A stretch of DNA of 64,000 bases from A37T11 sp964546645 (lineage in GTDB: Bacteria > Bacteroidota > Bacteroidia > Sphingobacteriales > Sphingobacteriaceae), in assembly GCA_964546645.1 (NCBI GenBank), contig CAZJKM010000002.1:1-64000 (forward strand), written 5' to 3'. This document shows, in pieces, positions 42,172 to 51,889 of the stretch. The notes under the pieces were generated by a model, which saw nothing but the letters and a program-made list of their open reading frames with translations, was not told the origin of the DNA and did not search any database. The position numbers and the translations under genes were made by a program. Positions within the stretch are counted from its first letter, which is position 1. Each line of letters opens with the position of its first letter.

Positions 42172-43089
42172 ATGCAGGAATACCAGCAAACACCGGCTGA
42201 ACCATCCCGAAAGGATAACAGCAGGATTTATTTCTTTGTAATAGCTATCGTCGCTTTACTGGCTACCAATATATACTTTTATGTGAAGTATAAGACCTCG
42301 GATGAACGGGTTGCTATCCTGAGTGACGATAAAAGCCGGCTGGAAGCAGAAATTGACCGGCAGGAAACAGCGCTGAACCAACTTACTGACGATGAAACCA
42401 TACTCTCCGAATCACTGAAAAAGGATCAGGATAACGCCCGCACATTGATTTCTGACCTAAGAGCCAGACTGACCGCGAATACACTTACCCGGTCTGCTGT
42501 CGAACAAGCATGGGAGGATATACGAAAACTGCGCCTATTGATTTCCAAACACGGAACAGACATGGGTAATCTCAGGAGGGAAAACCTCCGGATCATGCAG
42601 GAGCGAGACAGCCTTCTGGACAGCGAGCAGAAAGTACGATCACAGGCGAGCTCGCTGAAAGGCCGGCATAAGAAAATCCAGCAGGCCATGAAAGTTGCTT
42701 CGGCCCTAAAAATATCGGCTTTTGCCATCAATGCGGTACGGGCACGGGACCAAGACAGGGAAGCCATCGAAACCCGGGCCAGGCGTGCTTCAAAATTTAA
42801 AATTTCTTTTTCCATTGCAGAAAATCCACTGGCAAAAAAAGGGGAATATGATATTTACATGCGCGTAATAGATCCGAACGGTAATCTTATTATCGCTGAG
42901 AACAAGCTGTTTCAGGTTGGCCGGGAAGACCTGCAGTATACGTACAAAACGGATATTGATTTTTCTGATGACGGGAAGCTATATAGTTTTGACTGGACGC
43001 CGGAAGACGGGATTAAACGGGGTACGTATACGTTTGTTCTTTACACAAACGGCTTTCTGATGGGCAGAGCGAGCACCACCCTCCGGTAA
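42172..43089 (+). CDS. Inner-membrane coiled-coil protein, function unknown
   Basis: The protein has 305 residues from ATG 42172; the frame stays open upstream but without coding character. A short polar N-terminus is followed by one membrane helix (IYFFVIAIVALLATNIYFYV, residues 19-38). Then comes a long coiled coil (about 45-170, rich in Glu, Arg, Leu and Asp) and a C-terminal beta-rich domain (KFKISFSIAENPLAKKGEYD, YDIYMRVIDPNG, GTYTFVLYTNGFLMG). I have seen such helix plus coiled-coil plus small beta domain proteins in Bacteroidota but know no name. It converges with the NtrY-like kinase, 7 bases apart. Confidence 0.75.
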   Translation: MQEYQQTPAEPSRKDNSRIYFFVIAIVALLATNIYFYVKYKTSDERVAILSDDKSRLEAEIDRQETALNQLTDDETILSESLKKDQDNARTLISDLRARLTANTLTRSAVEQAWEDIRKLRLLISKHGTDMGNLRRENLRIMQERDSLLDSEQKVRSQASSLKGRHKKIQQAMKVASALKISAFAINAVRARDQDREAIETRARRASKFKISFSIAENPLAKKGEYDIYMRVIDPNGNLIIAENKLFQVGREDLQYTYKTDIDFSDDGKLYSFDWTPEDGIKRGTYTFVLYTNGFLMGRASTTLR

Positions 43090-43096
43090 GCCGGCC

Positions 43097-46000
43097 TCAG
43101 GAGAGGGTGAGGGTTGCCGGCTGCCTGGGTAAGCGGATAAAAAAGGTGGTTCCTTTATCTATTTCCGTTTCATAGTGTATGCTTCCTCCCATGCTTTCAA
43201 CCGTCTTTTTCACAAAAGCAAGCCCAAGGCCCGTACCGGAACTTTTTGTCGTGAAGTTCGGCTGGAAAATACGAGTCCGGACTTCCTGATCTATTCCCTT
43301 GCCATTGTCCTTTATAATAACCAGAATCTGGTCCTGCTGGCCCGTTACCCGGATCCGGATCTCACATTTTCTGCGGGACGCTTTCGCCTCCACGGCATTT
43401 TTCAGCAGATTGATGAATGATCGCAACAGCTGATCGTTGTCCCCTTTCAGGACAAGGTTATCCTGTTCCCGGGTCTGCAGATGAATCACTGCCCCATTAT
43501 GATCAAATATACCAATCGCCTGCTCAGCCACCTGCCTGATATCCACATCGTCAAGCCTGGTATCCGGCAGTTTTGCAAAGTCGGAGAACTCTGAAGCGAT
43601 TCTGGACAGGCTGTCGATCTGTTCAATAAATGATTTGCTGAACCGTTCAAATTTCTGCTCGAACTGCGGATCCTTTTCCTTCCATGAACGTTCCAGCAAC
43701 TGCACACCCAGCTTCAGTGGGGTCAGTGGATTTTTAATTTCATGGGCCACCTGTTTGGCCATCTCGCGCCAGGCTGACTCCCGTTCTGACCGTACGATGC
43801 GTTCCGCACTATGTTCCAATGCTACAATCATCGTATTATATTCCTTGATCAGACTGCCGATTTCGTCGTTCCGCTTCCAGAATATCGGTTCATTAAGACG
43901 CCCGATCGTAGTACGCGCCAAGCTGCGTTGCACCAGGGTAAGCGGAGCAGTGATCTGGTTTGCCACAAATACGGCGAACAGGCCTAATGCCACAATGACC
44001 AATGCATAGATATTGATCAGTGTATTCAACAGTAGTCCGATCCGTTCGTCAATCTCCTTCTGATTCGAAAAGTTCGGCAGACTCAAAAAACCGATTGTTT
44101 CGTGGTGTTCATTACTAATGCGTGCATAGGCAACAATATAATTAAGATCCCCTATCTTCTCACGATGCAGGTATTCCGACCGTTCGTACCGGCCCATCTG
44201 CATCATCGCCTTCGGATTCATGAAACGAGAAATAAGCCCCAAGTCATAAATTCGTGGTTGCGAAGAATACATCAATTCACCGGTGGCATTATAAAGATTC
44301 AGATCGGCTGCATTTGCATCTGCAGCAATATTAAAGTCTTTTGAAGAGTATATCGCTCCTCTCAGGTACCCGTCTTGAAAAAACCGGTCTTCCAGCCTGC
44401 TGGCTATATCGGTTGCCTGCCGCTGTGCAGCCTCTTCCTGCTGTTTCTTATACTGCCGGCTGATACTAAAAAAGGTGATAATGCCTACTACAATGAGTGT
44501 CAGCACCACAGCCAGCACTACAAAAGCCTGTATCCGTGTACTGTATAGAATTTTGTTTTGGGAGATCAGAATAGACCACCGAAGATTTCGTAAACTAAAA
44601 TCGTAGTCCTTCAACGTTTTAAACACCCAATGCAGTGTATACGCCAGAATGGAAAACAGCAACAATACCAGAAACAGGAACGAGAGCGACGCAAGCTGGG
44701 TCCACGTACTCTTAACCGGCTTACTCAGCACAATCAGTGTCCGCGCATCGGGCCGGTATACCAAATGACTGAAATCATCGCCGGGTGCCAGCTGCACCGG
44801 CTTACCGATCACCTGAGGGTATCCTTCGTCCGTCAGACCGAATACGTAGAGTCCGTGCTGGCCAACCAGGCGGCCATCCCGGTAAACCGCATAGGCATAT
44901 TGCCCGATTTCATCCGAGTTATCAATCCTTCCGTCAACCAGCAAATCAGGGAAAGCCACTGTGCGCCTGCCGTACATACTGTTCCTTAATTCAATCAGCA
45001 ACGTTCCGATCGTCTCTTCCCCGTCTGTAATAGGCAACAAACCAAAGTACTCAATACTCCCTGGTGTGTTTCCCATCCGGTAGAAATTTTGTGAAACCTT
45101 GATCGCACCGGCCATGATCCGGGCTTTGTACTGCTCCAGCTTTTCTGTACTGCCTGCACCTATCGGCCGGAATGAATGGTCATAGGCATAAATATTGAAT
45201 TCATACCGCGACATGTATCCGCTCAGGTACATCTTCCGAAGATGCTCATTCAGCTCCTGTGACCGTTCATGGTGTGGCCGGCGATAATAATTCAGCAACG
45301 TGGCATCTGCTACCATATCCTGTTCAAGATCGATCAACAGCATCACCACATTGGGATCGTCTGACGAGCTGAGCTTCAGCAAAGCTACTTCCTGGGATTG
45401 CTGCTGCTTCTGTGACTGAAACTCTGCATGTTTCAATGATGCGATGCCTGAAAAAAGCAGCAAGATGGAAATAAAGACGGCCAGGTTAAATTTCCGGTTT
45501 TTGGAGTGATACCAGCCGCGCAATAACAGGATAACGGCAAAGATGAAAAACGAAACGGTCAGGTCATCAACTATCAGTTTAATGACCAAAAGTGATACCA
45601 GCGTAACAGCCGCAAGAACGATCCAGTATGTGCCCGGCAGCTGAAGTCGCTCGCATAGTACCAGCAGCACCTCTATCAGAAAATAGATATTCAGTATACA
45701 GAGACACCAGATGAAAATACCGATCCAGCTATAGATATTAAGATTAAGGATATTGGTGACATCAAAGTTAATGATTGAATTGACAATGAGTCCATTAAAC
45801 ACTTCGGACGCCTGCCAGGCAACGACATACATCAGGAGACTTAACAGGATAAAAATACCGACCCGGACCGGCACATTTTTTAGGGTGTCAACAAACCCGA
45901 TCTCGTAACGGTACGCGTATACATAACACATAAACCAACTTGCGGCGAGCATATTCAGTAAAAACGCACCCAATGAAGGGAAAAAGAAGCTGGACGCAAA

Positions 46001-46828
46001 GTTCCTGGGATCGAACAGGCCGCCATAGAAATGAGTTGCCAGCCAGCTCGTGTCCAGATCGGCATACCGGATAGCTACAAAATACAACAGGAACAGCACG
46101 ATTGATAACAGCACCCGGCCCTGGCGTGCTATCCACACACAGATTGTATTCACAAAAACCGTTGCTGAAACAAGGGTCAACAACCACATAATCAGCTCTA
46201 TCACAGAAAACAGTGAATTAGCGGCCGTCTGCTTCAGCTTAAGGGAGAAGAGCAGGTCACCGGTTACAGACCGCACATTATATACGGTACTATCCTGATA
46301 ACCAGCCATTTCAAGGTTATCCGACCGGATCAGGCCACTGGAAAAGGTGTTCTGTAAATAACCATTCTGTAAAGGGAAATTGGATTTAACGGGAATGAGG
46401 AATACCACCGACCACCCCGGCTGACTCTTTTTAATCGATTGGTAATAGCCATTGTCCGTCTGCAGCATGCTGTTCCCGTCGGGAATACCGGCATCGGTCC
46501 TCGGTACCACCTGGTCCGTACCCCAGAAAACCAACTCGTTATTAGAATAGGTGTACAGATAAATCTGCTGCTGTTCGGCTAAATGGTCCACAGCCTCTGT
46601 TATCAGGTATTCATTTTCGTCAATCCCTCTGAGGGAACTGAACCAGGCTGAGTCGGCCAGCAGGTCATAAACCTGCTGCTCCTTCTGCTGGAGGTTACGT
46701 TCAACCCGCCGGGCATCCAGCAGCAATATCTCTTCTTTATGGAAAGTGAGGTTAATAGTAATTGCAGTTCCTGCAAAACAAAACGTCAACAACAACAGCA
46801 GCGCACGTATTTTGAAGGAGCTTCCCAC
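43097..46828 (-). CDS. Very large NtrY-like membrane sensor histidine kinase
   Basis: The protein has 1243 residues and starts with GTG. An N-terminal helix and periplasmic domain (about 30-200) come first, then a block of about seven membrane helices (about 205-460). A second sensor domain follows (about 475-710), a helix (about 730), another helix near 785 with a third extracytoplasmic domain, and a last helix before HAMP (VANQITAPLTLVQRSL). The kinase core has QVAHEIKNPLTPLKLG with phospho-acceptor His near 1029 and the ATPase boxes NLLKNAVEA, DNGKGID and TGLGLAFVKK. No response regulator gene is adjacent. The fabD gene lies upstream in the same direction, 86 bases away. Confidence 0.9.
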   Translation of the reverse strand: MGSSFKIRALLLLLTFCFAGTAITINLTFHKEEILLLDARRVERNLQQKEQQVYDLLADSAWFSSLRGIDENEYLITEAVDHLAEQQQIYLYTYSNNELVFWGTDQVVPRTDAGIPDGNSMLQTDNGYYQSIKKSQPGWSVVFLIPVKSNFPLQNGYLQNTFSSGLIRSDNLEMAGYQDSTVYNVRSVTGDLLFSLKLKQTAANSLFSVIELIMWLLTLVSATVFVNTICVWIARQGRVLLSIVLFLLYFVAIRYADLDTSWLATHFYGGLFDPRNFASSFFFPSLGAFLLNMLAASWFMCYVYAYRYEIGFVDTLKNVPVRVGIFILLSLLMYVVAWQASEVFNGLIVNSIINFDVTNILNLNIYSWIGIFIWCLCILNIYFLIEVLLVLCERLQLPGTYWIVLAAVTLVSLLVIKLIVDDLTVSFFIFAVILLLRGWYHSKNRKFNLAVFISILLLFSGIASLKHAEFQSQKQQQSQEVALLKLSSSDDPNVVMLLIDLEQDMVADATLLNYYRRPHHERSQELNEHLRKMYLSGYMSRYEFNIYAYDHSFRPIGAGSTEKLEQYKARIMAGAIKVSQNFYRMGNTPGSIEYFGLLPITDGEETIGTLLIELRNSMYGRRTVAFPDLLVDGRIDNSDEIGQYAYAVYRDGRLVGQHGLYVFGLTDEGYPQVIGKPVQLAPGDDFSHLVYRPDARTLIVLSKPVKSTWTQLASLSFLFLVLLLFSILAYTLHWVFKTLKDYDFSLRNLRWSILISQNKILYSTRIQAFVVLAVVLTLIVVGIITFFSISRQYKKQQEEAAQRQATDIASRLEDRFFQDGYLRGAIYSSKDFNIAADANAADLNLYNATGELMYSSQPRIYDLGLISRFMNPKAMMQMGRYERSEYLHREKIGDLNYIVAYARISNEHHETIGFLSLPNFSNQKEIDERIGLLLNTLINIYALVIVALGLFAVFVANQITAPLTLVQRSLARTTIGRLNEPIFWKRNDEIGSLIKEYNTMIVALEHSAERIVRSERESAWREMAKQVAHEIKNPLTPLKLGVQLLERSWKEKDPQFEQKFERFSKSFIEQIDSLSRIASEFSDFAKLPDTRLDDVDIRQVAEQAIGIFDHNGAVIHLQTREQDNLVLKGDNDQLLRSFINLLKNAVEAKASRRKCEIRIRVTGQQDQILVIIKDNGKGIDQEVRTRIFQPNFTTKSSGTGLGLAFVKKTVESMGGSIHYETEIDKGTTFFIRLPRQPATLTLS

Positions 46829-46914
46829 AATAGTTATTAACCAGATCAGGTAAACTTAGCTAATTTGCCTTTTATATGCAAATTACAGGAACGGCGCATG
46901 AAGCCGTACCCGGG

Positions 46915-47802
46915 TCAGACCAGGCTTGCGGCAGCCGTTTCTGCCTGCCTGTTGATTTTTTTCACAAGCCCCTGCAGCACGTTACCGGGACCTGCTTCGG
47001 TAAACGACCCACAACCATCCTCAAGCATATGCAGGACGGTCTGGGTCCAACGGACGGCACTGGTAAGTTGTTCAATGAGATTCCGCCTGATCACATCCGG
47101 ATCAGTATAAGGCATCGCATCGACATTCTGGTATACCGGACAAACCGGCTTCCGAACCGTTATCCCCCCTATGGCGGCTTCCAGCTCTACCCGGGCAGCT
47201 TCCATCAATGGTGAATGGAACGCACCGCCTACGTTCAGTTTAAGCGCCCGTTTTGCACCGGCCTCCAGCAGTAATTCACAGGCCCGGTCTATACCGGCAA
47301 TTGTTCCGGAGATCACCAGCTGGCCCGGACAATTGTAATTGGCGGGAACGACCACGTCACTCACCCGCTGGCAGATATCTTCCACGGTAAAATCGTCCAG
47401 CCCCAGAATAGCAGCCATAGCAGATGGTTGTATCTCACAGGCTTTTTGCATCGCGTTAGCCCGTTTAGCTACCAACTGCAACCCATCTTCAAACGTGAGC
47501 GCACCCGCAGCGACCAGCGCAGAAAACTCTCCCAACGAATGTCCCGCGACCATATCCGGATCGAACCGGTCACCCAGTGCTTTTGCCAGAATAACAGAGT
47601 GCAGAAAAATCGCAGGCTGTGTAACATTGGTTTGCTTCAGATCCTCCTCTGTACCTTCGAACATCACATCGGTAATGCGAAAGCCGAGTTGCTCATTCGC
47701 CTGTTCAAATAACGCTTTCGTGGTATCGTTGTACGCGTACAATTCCTTTCCCATACCAACGAACTGGGCGCCCTGCCCCGGAAAAATAAAAGCTTTCTTC
47801 AT
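46915..47802 (-). CDS. fabD: [Acyl-carrier-protein] S-malonyltransferase
   Basis: This 295-residue enzyme moves malonyl from CoA to ACP for fatty-acid synthesis in the cytoplasm. N-terminal FIFPGQGAQFVGMGKELY is diagnostic. The nucleophile Ser89 is in VAGHSLGEFSALV, the substrate-binding Arg is near 114 (VAKRANAMQ), and catalytic His196 is in GGAFHSPLM. Length is normal. It lies 64 bases after folE in the same direction, so the two may share a transcript, although their pathways differ. Confidence 0.96.
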   Translation of the reverse strand: MKKAFIFPGQGAQFVGMGKELYAYNDTTKALFEQANEQLGFRITDVMFEGTEEDLKQTNVTQPAIFLHSVILAKALGDRFDPDMVAGHSLGEFSALVAAGALTFEDGLQLVAKRANAMQKACEIQPSAMAAILGLDDFTVEDICQRVSDVVVPANYNCPGQLVISGTIAGIDRACELLLEAGAKRALKLNVGGAFHSPLMEAARVELEAAIGGITVRKPVCPVYQNVDAMPYTDPDVIRRNLIEQLTSAVRWTQTVLHMLEDGCGSFTEAGPGNVLQGLVKKINRQAETAAASLV

Positions 47803-47866
47803 GAATTATCGTATTTCAATAGCGCCGAAGCTATCCTATGTATTTACAGCGGTCCGTATGTGACTG

Positions 47867-48508
47867 TTAATCCAGGCTGGCGGTAATCAGCCGCAAAAAT
47901 TCCGCCCGCGTTTTATCATTGGCAAATTCTCCTGTAAAAGCAGAAGTAGTGGTTACCGAGTTTTGCTTCTGAACACCTCTCATCGACATACATAGATGCT
48001 TGCACTCAATGACAACGGCTACGCCGGCCGGCTTCAGCGTCTGCTGGATACAGTCACGTATTTCGTTTGTCAGCCGTTCCTGTACCTGGAGACGGCGTGC
48101 ATAGATATCCACCACACGGGGAATCTTACTCAGACCGACAATATGGCCGTCAGGGATGTAGGCGACATGGGCTTTGCCAAAAAAAGGAAGCATGTGGTGT
48201 TCGCACATAGAGAAAACCTCAATATCCTTGACGACCACCATCTGGCTGTAATCCTCCTTAAACATAGCACCGCGCAATACTTCAGCCGCATCCAGGTCAT
48301 AACCGTGGGTGAGGTATTGCAGCGCCTTGGCTACCCGTTCAGGGGTTTTTTGCAGGCCTTCACGGCCGGGCTCTTCACCCAGCGCCTGCAGGATATCCTC
48401 GTAATGGGCGGCAATACGGCCGACCTTATCATTATTATAACGATCGATCTTGACGTAGCCATCTATTTCTTCTTCGTTATAAGGAACGTGCTGCTTGGTT
48501 TTGCTCAT
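47867..48508 (-). CDS. folE: GTP cyclohydrolase I
   Basis: This 213-residue enzyme converts GTP to 7,8-dihydroneopterin triphosphate, the first step toward folate, queuosine or tetrahydrobiopterin. Zinc ligands are visible in FSMCEHHMLPF and the later ECKHLCMSMRGV; TPERVAKALQYLTHGY is the family signature near the N-terminus, and HIVGLSKIPRVVDIYARRLQ follows. ATG 48508 is preferred over the GTG at 48517. The QueD/PTPS-like gene is 42 bases upstream, and that enzyme uses the FolE product, so they form a functional pair. Confidence 0.95.
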   Translation of the reverse strand: MSKTKQHVPYNEEEIDGYVKIDRYNNDKVGRIAAHYEDILQALGEEPGREGLQKTPERVAKALQYLTHGYDLDAAEVLRGAMFKEDYSQMVVVKDIEVFSMCEHHMLPFFGKAHVAYIPDGHIVGLSKIPRVVDIYARRLQVQERLTNEIRDCIQQTLKPAGVAVVIECKHLCMSMRGVQKQNSVTTTSAFTGEFANDKTRAEFLRLITASLD

Positions 48509-48550
48509 AAAATTCACTTCAGCCTATGGCTCATTTCTAAAAGGCGGATG

Positions 48551-48964
48551 CTATTCGCCAAAATACTCTACATAATTATTTTCGGTTTCCTGTAACCGTA
48601 CCGAATGAAGCTGCGCATGATGCTGCTCAATATAAGGTTGCAACTGTTTGAAAATTTCAGCGGCCAGCACTTCCGTGGATGCCATCTTCCCCCTCATAAA
48701 GTCTACATCCAGATTCACATTACGGTGATCCAGTTTTCCGACCACCTGCGTTAAGATGATCTCTTTCAGATCCCGAAGATCAATAACAAATCCTGTTTCA
48801 GGGTTAATATCCCCTTTCACGGTTACATACAGTTCGTAATTATGCCCGTGCCAGTTAGGGTTAGAGCATTTGCCGAACACGGATTCATTTTGCTCCTGCG
48901 TCCAGTCTTCCCGGTATAGTTTATGGGCTGCACTAAAACGCTCCCGTCGTGTAATATACATCAT
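48551..48964 (-). CDS. queD: 6-carboxy-tetrahydropterin synthase / 6-pyruvoyl-tetrahydropterin synthase family
   Basis: This 137-residue T-fold protein has zinc His residues in RFSAAHKLYR and NPNWHGHNYELYV, the catalytic Cys in FGKCSNPNWHG, and the FVIDLRDLKEII and KLDHRNVNLD segments typical of QueD/PTPS. Two adjacent ATGs (48964, 48961) are possible starts. As a partner of folE it should turn dihydroneopterin triphosphate into the queuosine precursor; tetrahydropterin synthesis is the alternative. A promoter element lies immediately upstream. Confidence 0.88.
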   Translation of the reverse strand: MMYITRRERFSAAHKLYREDWTQEQNESVFGKCSNPNWHGHNYELYVTVKGDINPETGFVIDLRDLKEIILTQVVGKLDHRNVNLDVDFMRGKMASTEVLAAEIFKQLQPYIEQHHAQLHSVRLQETENNYVEYFGE

Positions 48965-48970
48965 AGCGTG

Positions 48971-48978
48971 CAAAGATA
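48971..48978 (-). promoter_or_regulatory. -7 element for the queD-folE genes (TATCTTTG)
   Basis: Exact TAnnTTTG on the minus strand, only 6-9 bases before the candidate start codons, so the transcript would be nearly leaderless if this element is used. Confidence 0.4.
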
Positions 48979-49056
48979 ATATTTAGATGTGAGACATCTC
49001 ACATCTGATGCTTCATGTATCCATTATTCTGCGTACTTTGCCGGTTATTCATAAAT

Positions 49057-49692
49057 ATGAAGCATATCCTGATCATTTCGGCCACTCCGCATGAAATTGC
49101 CCCCCTGTCAGAGCAACCAGGCAGGTTGGTACCTCCTGCTGAGACACTCATCACCGGAGTGGGCATGGTTGCAACGGCTTATACCCTTGGCCGGCATTTC
49201 GCTGATCACACGTATGATCTGGTGATCAACGCAGGCATTGCCGGAAGTTTTGACAAACAAATCCCGCTGGGGACCGTATTGCATATTGCATCAGATACGT
49301 TCGCTGAGTTGGGTGCTGAAGATGGCACCTCGTTTATCCCTGCCGACCAACTGGGGTTAGGTGAGTGTACCTTTAGCGGCTTTGCGCCCGCCGCCGCCCC
49401 TTTTCTGACTGATCTGCCCCGTGTAACAGGGATTACCGTTAACTGTGTCCATGGGCACGAACCCTCCATCCGCTCCGTCCGGGCCCGCCTGGGTGCTACA
49501 ACCGAAAGTATGGAAGGTGCCGCCGTTTTCTTTGCTGCCCGGCAGGCTGGCATACCGGTGATCCAGGTCAGGGCTGTTTCCAATTACGTGGAAAAACGAA
49601 ACCGCGACAGCTGGCAGATCGGCACAGCTGTGACGAATCTGAATGCGTGGCTGGCCCACTTTTTAGAAAAAATAAACGGGCAGGAACCCTGA
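49057..49692 (+). CDS. mqnB: Futalosine hydrolase
   Basis: This 211-residue nucleoside-phosphorylase-fold enzyme cleaves the base from futalosine in the alternative menaquinone pathway. ATG 49057 is preferred; an upstream in-frame ATG at 49015 would add a hydrophobic stretch. Visible marks are the N-terminal ILIISATPHEIAPL, LVINAGIAGSFDKQIPLGTV, and the active-site region ATTESMEGAAVFFAARQAG with PVIQVRAVSNYVEKRN. mqnD lies about 9.4 kb downstream in the same window, which supports use of this pathway. The 3' end overlaps a terminator of the convergent gene. Confidence 0.93.
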   Translation: MKHILIISATPHEIAPLSEQPGRLVPPAETLITGVGMVATAYTLGRHFADHTYDLVINAGIAGSFDKQIPLGTVLHIASDTFAELGAEDGTSFIPADQLGLGECTFSGFAPAAAPFLTDLPRVTGITVNCVHGHEPSIRSVRARLGATTESMEGAAVFFAARQAGIPVIQVRAVSNYVEKRNRDSWQIGTAVTNLNAWLAHFLEKINGQEP

Positions 49693-49704
49693 AAGCCCTG
49701 CCCG
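49677..49704 (-). terminator. Terminator of the propeller gene, overlapping the mqnB 3' end
   Basis: There is an 8-bp perfect GC-rich stem (49677-49684 with 49697-49704) and a 12-base loop. On the minus strand it is followed by a T-rich run. The left arm lies inside mqnB coding sequence. Confidence 0.7.
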
Positions 49705-49725
49705 CTACCTGATGAAGCGTTGATC

Positions 49726-51594
49726 TTACAGTTTAAATGCTGAAATTTCGTTACTTTTTGATTTATAGTACAACACACCGCCATACTCATCCACCTTGTA
49801 ATCGGGCTTTTTATCCCGCAAAACAATTTCTTTATCAGCCTTTCCCGTGTCTTTATTCACTTTTACCAGTCCTACCCCCCCATCCAACTGGGTAAGGATA
49901 AACTGTGCGTTCTCCGTGGCCGCGGTTGCCCTGAAACGTTTATTCATTTCATTAAATGAAGCCGATGCTATATTCGCAAAACCTTCCTGATAGATCTTCA
50001 TTTCCTTTCCATAACTATTCAGCTGGTTGCTGCCGGCATAGGTTCCATAACGCCCTCCCTGGTATGCTGCCGCACTGGCCATCGCCATGGAAGCTACCGC
50101 GAGCGTACCGGTTGCTATTTTCATAAACGTACCTTGCCCGGGTGACTTTTGGTACGTATGGTATAGTTGTTTCCCATCGTATCCCAGCATCATCAGGTTC
50201 TGGCTGGAAGTGAGCAGCAATCCGCTTTCGCGCGCCGTAAAACTGTCCGGTGCTTCTTTTTCATCAAACTTGTACGTCGCAAATGTACTGATATCACCGG
50301 TCTGTTCCTTAATGGCTATGATTTCCTCTCCCGTGCTGATCAGATACTGCTTGTTTTTCGGATCATACGTACTGGCTACCTGTTTGGCTTTTTTATACTT
50401 AATGGGTTTATTCCAGATAGATTCACCGGTTTGCAGATTGATGATATTGGCATCTTCATCAGTGATATAAATAAGCCCCTGTGGCGTGAGTGCCATCGTA
50501 TGGATGTTCTCCCCGGTACTCAGCGGCTTTTTGAACAGTACATTGCCATCAAAGGAAATTTTATTGATACCTCCCGATCCGATACCGAACAGGATCCCAT
50601 CCTCAACAATATAGAAATGCTGGACATATCCTTTGGTTTTAGGCGCTTTATCCCATAAATCCGTACCGTCTGCGGCACTCAGAAACGATATTTTTGATTC
50701 TGACGCGGCGGCGGCCAGTTTGGCAATGCCCGATTTCCCTGTATTGTCCACATCACTGACAATAGCAAGTCCCTGCGGCAGTATTTCAAAGCGGGTTACC
50801 TTGCCTTTTATTTTCCGCTCTTTCTGCCACAGTAAGTTCCCGTCGGAGCTGACTTTATGAATACGGGTGTCGCCGTTGGCGCGCTCCTCAAAAGCATAGA
50901 TCTCTTTTCCGGTGGGATCTGCGGTCATCCAGGTGATATCATCCACCTTTGATGTCCAGACGATCTTACCGCCGGTTAGGTCTACCCGTATCAGCGTTTT
51001 GGTGGTCGGTACAATCAGGCCGTCAGACAGCAGTAACGGTTTTCCCGAACTGATGGGAACCGCATTGCCCGTGCGCACTTTGCCGACGTTCGGGTCCAGC
51101 GATGCGAAGGATTCCTGTTTTCCCGTAGCCAGGTCATATATACCCGCAGCCAGTACATATTGCTCCGACTTGCTGCGATTGCCGACGATCACCAGTTTAT
51201 TTTGCGGCAGGAAAATGTTGCAAGTGGCAATATTCCGCCAACCGTTTTCTTCCGTGGCAAACAATTTCTTTCCGGAAATAAAGTCGATCACTGTCTTTTT
51301 GGAAGTCAGCAGGCTCCCCTGGTGAACGATGACATAAGGAGACATCGGGACAAATTCCAACTCTTCTTCTTTCACTTTGCCGTATTCCGTAAATGTAAAA
51401 TGCGGCTCGGATGATTCTGGCCTGATACCTGACAACCCGTTACTACCGGCTACCACCAACACACCCGCATCTGTTAAATGCATAAAATTAATGGATCCGC
51501 CCACGTTATAAACCGCATCCGGTTTATCTGTTTTCTGTGCGAGCAGCACCCCGGCCAACAGAAAGGCCATCATACTCAGTAGTAATTTTTTCAT
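49726..51594 (-). CDS. Secreted PQQ/WD-like beta-propeller protein
   Basis: The protein has 622 residues with a signal peptide (MKKLLLSMMAFLLAGVLLAQ). Repeated blades of the PQQ/BamB type are visible: LIRVDLTGGKIVWTSKVDDI, KVSSDGNLLWQKERKIKG, FLSAADGTDLWDKAP and INLQTGESIWNKPIKY. The usual tryptophan-docking motifs are partial, so I cannot tell whether a cofactor is bound. A hydrophobic, Ala/Met-rich segment near residue 510 (IATGTLAVASMAMASAAAYQ) interrupts the propeller, possibly a membrane segment or insert. Genes of this type are often structural in the envelope. It is transcribed alone with its own terminator. Confidence 0.75.
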   Translation of the reverse strand: MKKLLLSMMAFLLAGVLLAQKTDKPDAVYNVGGSINFMHLTDAGVLVVAGSNGLSGIRPESSEPHFTFTEYGKVKEEELEFVPMSPYVIVHQGSLLTSKKTVIDFISGKKLFATEENGWRNIATCNIFLPQNKLVIVGNRSKSEQYVLAAGIYDLATGKQESFASLDPNVGKVRTGNAVPISSGKPLLLSDGLIVPTTKTLIRVDLTGGKIVWTSKVDDITWMTADPTGKEIYAFEERANGDTRIHKVSSDGNLLWQKERKIKGKVTRFEILPQGLAIVSDVDNTGKSGIAKLAAAASESKISFLSAADGTDLWDKAPKTKGYVQHFYIVEDGILFGIGSGGINKISFDGNVLFKKPLSTGENIHTMALTPQGLIYITDEDANIINLQTGESIWNKPIKYKKAKQVASTYDPKNKQYLISTGEEIIAIKEQTGDISTFATYKFDEKEAPDSFTARESGLLLTSSQNLMMLGYDGKQLYHTYQKSPGQGTFMKIATGTLAVASMAMASAAAYQGGRYGTYAGSNQLNSYGKEMKIYQEGFANIASASFNEMNKRFRATAATENAQFILTQLDGGVGLVKVNKDTGKADKEIVLRDKKPDYKVDEYGGVLYYKSKSNEISAFKL

Positions 51595-51803
51595 GGTTTT
51601 ATTTTAGATTTACTATATATAACACGATACACTATTTCAGTATTCAATTTCTTTTCACTATTCATTGAGGACAGAGACAGGAAAAATCCGCCGGATAGCA
51701 GTGTATCCGGCGGTAAGCACCCTGCCTTTTCGGCAACCATGAAAACGTCGGGCGGTTGCTCATCTGTTTGGTGTAAAAGTAGCCTGACTATGAACCAGTT
51801 GAA

Positions 51804-51867
51804 ATCCGTGAAAATACGGATTTTCCATCCGTATAAATACGTAGCCAAAATCCGTATTTATACGGAT
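51804..51867. repeat. Three 18-bp dyads at exact 23-bp spacing (operator-like)
   Basis: The copies start at 51804 (atccgtgaaaatacggat), 51827 (atccgtataaatacgtag) and 51850 (atccgtatttatacggat). Each is a near-palindrome of the form ATCCGTAnnnnTACGGAT, and copies 2 and 3 also form a 16-bp hairpin. They end 22 bases before a TAnnTTTG element, so they cover the upstream/-33 zone of the promoter for the 51925 gene. Confidence 0.85.
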
Positions 51868-51889
51868 GTGACTTCTGCCCGCGACCATC

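Noticed and set aside
47996..48595. A 199-codon plus-strand frame
   Set aside because: Antisense to folE and queD, both with intact metal-binding motifs.
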